Shown here one piece after another: positions 5,840-7,944 of a stretch of DNA of 7,944 nt. The stretch covers positions 1-7,944 of the forward strand of contig DATAFF010000088.1 of the NCBI GenBank assembly GCA_036257595.1, read 5' to 3'. Made by a program: the position numbers and the translations under genes. The stretch comes from DATAFF01 sp036257595. GTDB lineage: Bacteria > Pseudomonadota > Alphaproteobacteria > Rhizobiales > Aestuariivirgaceae. Position 1 is the first letter of the stretch. Every line of letters begins with the position of its first letter. The notes beneath the pieces are model-generated. The model saw only the letters and a program-made list of their open reading frames with translations. It was not told where the DNA came from and searched no databases.

Positions 5840-6589
5840 ATGAGCACGCTTCGACGGGTTCTGATCACCGGCTCGACGCGGGGCATTGGCCAGGCAACCG
5901 CCGAGCGCATGGCGCAGGACGGCGACGAGATCATCCTGCATGGCCGGCGTGCCGATGAAGTCGAAGTCGCGGTGGCGGCGCTCGGCGGGCGCGCATCGGC
6001 GGTCAGCGGGGTTTCGGGAGATCTCGGCGATCGCGCGGCGGTAGCCCGGATCGCCGACGAGGCCGGCGATGTCGATGTGCTGATCAATGGCGCCGGCATC
6101 TATCGCGAGATGGCGGTTGGGGCAATCGACGAGGCCGGATGGCGCGAGACGATCGCGGTCAATCTGACGGCGCCGTGGCTGCTCACGCGAAGCCTGCTGC
6201 CGGGGCTCCGCCGCCGGGGCGGGGTGGTGATCAATGTCGCCTCCGATGCCGGGCTCATCGGTTTTGCCGGCGGTTCCGTCTACTGCGCCTCGAAAGGGGG
6301 GTTGATCGGCCTGACCAAGGCGCTGGCCGTCGAGCTCGCACCGGCCGTGCGGGCGATTGCGATATGCCCCGGGCCGGTCGAGACCGACATGATGCGCCAG
6401 GCGGTGAGCGAGGCCGCCGACCCGCAAGCGGCGCGGCGACAATGGAACGAGTACACTCATTTGCGGCGGGTGGCGCAGCCGCATGAAATCGCGGCAATCA
6501 TCGCTTTCGCTGCCTCAGAGGCGGCGGGGTTCGCCACGGGCGCGGTGTGGCTCATCGATGGCGGGGTCACTGCAGGACGAAAGGTTTGA
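5840..6589 (+). CDS. Short-chain dehydrogenase/reductase, classical, complete tetrad
   Basis: A 249-residue Rossmann-fold oxidoreductase. The ATG at 5840 has GGGAGGG (5825-5831) upstream and starts 4 bp after the preceding stop. TGSTRGIG (10-17) binds the dinucleotide. Arg36-Arg37 after the second strand (LHGRR) suggest NADP, in contrast to the neighbour, which looks NAD-type. NGAG (83-86), N108, S135, Y148 and K152 form an intact catalytic set, followed by ICPGPVETDMM and LIDGG. Its C-terminal DGGVTAGRK matches the end of the upstream SDR, so the two probably arose by duplication and then diverged in cofactor and active site. A reasonable role is oxidation of a sugar or polyol, or an oxidation/reduction pair with the first SDR giving epimerisation, ahead of the lactonase encoded 3 bp downstream. 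The substrate is not readable from sequence. Confidence 0.92.
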   Translation: MSTLRRVLITGSTRGIGQATAERMAQDGDEIILHGRRADEVEVAVAALGGRASAVSGVSGDLGDRAAVARIADEAGDVDVLINGAGIYREMAVGAIDEAGWRETIAVNLTAPWLLTRSLLPGLRRRGGVVINVASDAGLIGFAGGSVYCASKGGLIGLTKALAVELAPAVRAIAICPGPVETDMMRQAVSEAADPQAARRQWNEYTHLRRVAQPHEIAAIIAFAASEAAGFATGAVWLIDGGVTAGRKV

Positions 6590-6592
6590 GCC

Positions 6593-7465
6593 ATGACGAA
6601 GCGACGCGGGCATTTGCATGTCGTGTGTTCCGGCCGCGACCGGCTCGGCGAGAGCGCGTTGTGGCACACGGCGGAGCAGGCTTTGTATTGGATCGACTTC
6701 TACGGGCCAACGGTGCGGCGGTGGTCGCCGGGCGCGAGTGCGCCACAAAGTTTGGCGATCAGCAGGGGCAAGACCATCGGGGCGCTCGCCTTTGGTCCGG
6801 AGGGGCGGCTGTTGGTGACGCTCGATGAGGGTGTTCATTGGCTCGACAGGGACAGCGGCCGTCTCGTGCTCCTTGCGGATCGCAATCAACGGCGGGACGG
6901 CGCCAGCTATAATGACGCCAAGGTCGATCGTCAGGGCCGGCTGTGGGTCGGCACATATGACGTCGCAGAGCAGGCGCCGCGCGGCGCGCTCTACCGGATC
7001 GATGGTTCAGGGTCCGGAGAGCTCGCCGATTGCGGTTTCGTCGTGTCGAACGGGCCGGCGTTCAGCCCCGACGGCACGCTTCTCTATTTCAGCGATTCGG
7101 TCGGCCGCCAGCTTCTCGTCCATCATGTGGATCCGGCGACGGGTCGCTTAAGCGGACGTCGGAAGTTTGCGGACCTTGATGATGCTGGCGGCTTGCCGGA
7201 CGGGATCTGCGTCGATCGCGAGGGCGGCGTGTGGTGTGCCGTCTTTGGCGGTGGTCGCGTGCTCCATTTGACGCCCGGCGGAGAGGTCGACCGGGTGGTG
7301 GAGGTGCCGGCGGCGTACACCACAAGCTGCTGTCTCGGCGGAGAAGACCTGCGGACTCTTTTTATTACGTCTGGTGAGGAGGCTGGCAACGACTCTGGCG
7401 GCGCGATGTTCGCGGTCGAGGTGGAGGTTGCGGGTCTTCCGGAACCATTGTTCTTGAGTCGATAA
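6593..7465 (+). CDS. SMP-30/gluconolactonase/regucalcin-family lactonase
   Basis: A 290-residue six-bladed beta-propeller enzyme that hydrolyses sugar lactones to aldonates. The ATG at 6593 is 3 bp after the SDR stop (frame chosen by full-length family match). The divalent metal ligands of the family are visible: E20 in RLGESALW, N153 in SNGPAFSPDG and D203 in LPDGICVD, close to human regucalcin E18, N154 and D204. N107 in YNDAKVDRQGRLWVGT matches the substrate-contact Asn103. The nearby substrate Arg101 of regucalcin appears to be Ser105 here, which hints at a different lactone. Length is normal for the family. As the last gene of the operon it fits a path of import, dehydrogenation to lactone, and ring opening. 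No dehydratase or aldolase follows, so later steps must be encoded elsewhere. Family assignment is very sure; the exact lactone is not. Confidence 0.93.
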   Translation: MTKRRGHLHVVCSGRDRLGESALWHTAEQALYWIDFYGPTVRRWSPGASAPQSLAISRGKTIGALAFGPEGRLLVTLDEGVHWLDRDSGRLVLLADRNQRRDGASYNDAKVDRQGRLWVGTYDVAEQAPRGALYRIDGSGSGELADCGFVVSNGPAFSPDGTLLYFSDSVGRQLLVHHVDPATGRLSGRRKFADLDDAGGLPDGICVDREGGVWCAVFGGGRVLHLTPGGEVDRVVEVPAAYTTSCCLGGEDLRTLFITSGEEAGNDSGGAMFAVEVEVAGLPEPLFLSR

Positions 7466-7621
7466 GACAATTATGAGTTGCAATATGGTATAAATGCCAT
7501 GATGCTGACGAAAACTAGGGATTTCTAGGGGGACAAGCGGGGCCGTGCGGCATTTTACCATCGACACGCTGACTACCGGTCTTTAAATCACGACGGCTTC
7601 GAGCGGTTGAGGGAGGGTGGA
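7466..7621. other. AT-richer spacer with paired CTAGGG repeats and a small hairpin
   Basis: This 156-bp stretch has visibly more A+T than its neighbours. It holds a weak hairpin (ATGGTA 7485-7490, loop TAAA, TGCCAT 7495-7500) and two CTAGGG copies at 7515-7520 and 7525-7530, exactly 10 bp apart. A TATAAA-like string at 7489-7494 could be a -10 box, but I find no matching -35. I see no clear intrinsic terminator for the operon. Some promoter for the downstream TPR gene probably lies here, since it follows a different functional unit. Confidence 0.5.
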
Positions 7622-7944
7622 ATGGTCGAGATAAACCGACCCGCACGCATGGATTCTGCGCCAATTCCGAACAATGTCGCAACCGCGAAGCGGCGTGTCC
7701 CGGTCAAGAAGGCGATGGACCAGGTGTTCCAGCTCTATGATGAGGGCAAGCTCGAACACGCCGAACGGCTTTGCGCACAGGTCGTCGCCGGTCGGCCGCG
7801 TATGGCAGCAGCCCACAATCTCATGGGGACCATTCTCAACGCTCGGGGTAAGCAAAAGGAGGCCGTCAAGGCGTTTCAGCGCGCTGCCAATATCGATCCA
7901 AGAAACGCACAATATCTGGCCAATCTCGGGGAAATCGAGCGCCG
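7622..7944 (+). CDS. TPR-repeat protein, N-terminal part (3' partial)
   Basis: The frame runs off the right edge without a stop; 107 codons are visible. The ATG at 7622 is preceded by a strong GGGAGGG (7611-7617), which decides the start over the ATG at codon 10. After a basic, unstructured N-tail (residues 1-30), tetratricopeptide repeats begin. TPR1 spans about 31-61 (LYDEGKLEHAERLCAQVV), TPR2 about 62-95 (with the typical N-L-x-G, G-K-x-x-E-A and A-x-x-I-D-P-R-N signature), and TPR3 starts at 96 (YLANLGEI). TPRs mediate protein-protein contacts. In alphaproteobacteria many such N-terminal arrays precede a glycosyltransferase or sulfotransferase domain, but that part would lie beyond the window. 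No signal peptide is seen. The gene is separated from the lactonase operon by 156 bp and is probably functionally unrelated. Confidence 0.85.
   Translation, partial: MVEINRPARMDSAPIPNNVATAKRRVPVKKAMDQVFQLYDEGKLEHAERLCAQVVAGRPRMAAAHNLMGTILNARGKQKEAVKAFQRAANIDPRNAQYLANLGEIER

Noticed and set aside
5035..6099. Long leftward frame opposite the two SDR genes
   Set aside because: It is a shadow of well-supported SDR genes, with Arg/Ser/Pro-rich composition and no ribosome site or recognisable motif.
7542..7556. GCC-GTGC-GGC followed by ATTTT as an operon terminator
   Set aside because: A 3-bp stem is too short to be credible, and the T-run is only four bases.

Overview
The window is GC-rich, densely packed bacterial DNA with short intergenic gaps, twin-arginine (Tat) signal peptides and codon use typical of an alphaproteobacterium. 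A palindrome near the left end contains GCATGAT and ATCATGCTC arms. These resemble the interspersed palindromes common in Hyphomicrobiales (Rhizobiales), so I favour a Bradyrhizobium- or Methylobacterium-like relative. This placement is an inference from style, not from a marker gene. No RNA gene, CRISPR array, transposase or integrase is visible.

Layout, left to right. (1) Positions 2-415 (+) hold the 3' end of a hotdog-fold thioesterase-like gene, followed at once by a strong nested inverted repeat. (2) Positions 551-1537 (+) encode a Tat-exported metallo-beta-lactamase-fold hydrolase of the methyl parathion hydrolase type. It converges, with only 8 bp between, on a leftward pair: a PotD-type periplasmic binding protein (3310-2159, -) followed by an unrecognised 195-residue protein made of two similar halves (2133-1546, -). 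(3) A divergent intergenic region (3311-3423) carries a perfect CAAGCGCTTG palindrome, which looks like a LacI/GalR-family operator. (4) A tight rightward operon runs from 3424 to 7465: PotB-like permease, PotC-like permease, two short-chain dehydrogenases (SDR) and an SMP-30/gluconolactonase-type lactonase. Its junctions are an ATGA overlap or gaps of 3-4 bp. (5) A 156-bp AT-richer spacer precedes the start of a TPR-repeat gene that runs off the right edge.

How the genes may work together. The binding protein and two permeases form most of an ABC importer whose sequence family is the spermidine/putrescine one. The catabolic genes fused to its operon (SDR, SDR, lactonase) and the LacI-like operator instead suit a sugar or polyol: import, oxidation by an SDR to a lactone, then hydrolysis to the aldonate. 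No ATPase for the importer is present in the window. The substrate cannot be read from sequence alone. The most interesting points are this polyamine-type importer wired to a lactone-forming pathway, an SDR lacking the usual catalytic Asn, the double-domain unknown protein co-transcribed with the binding protein, and the nested palindrome at 417-473.
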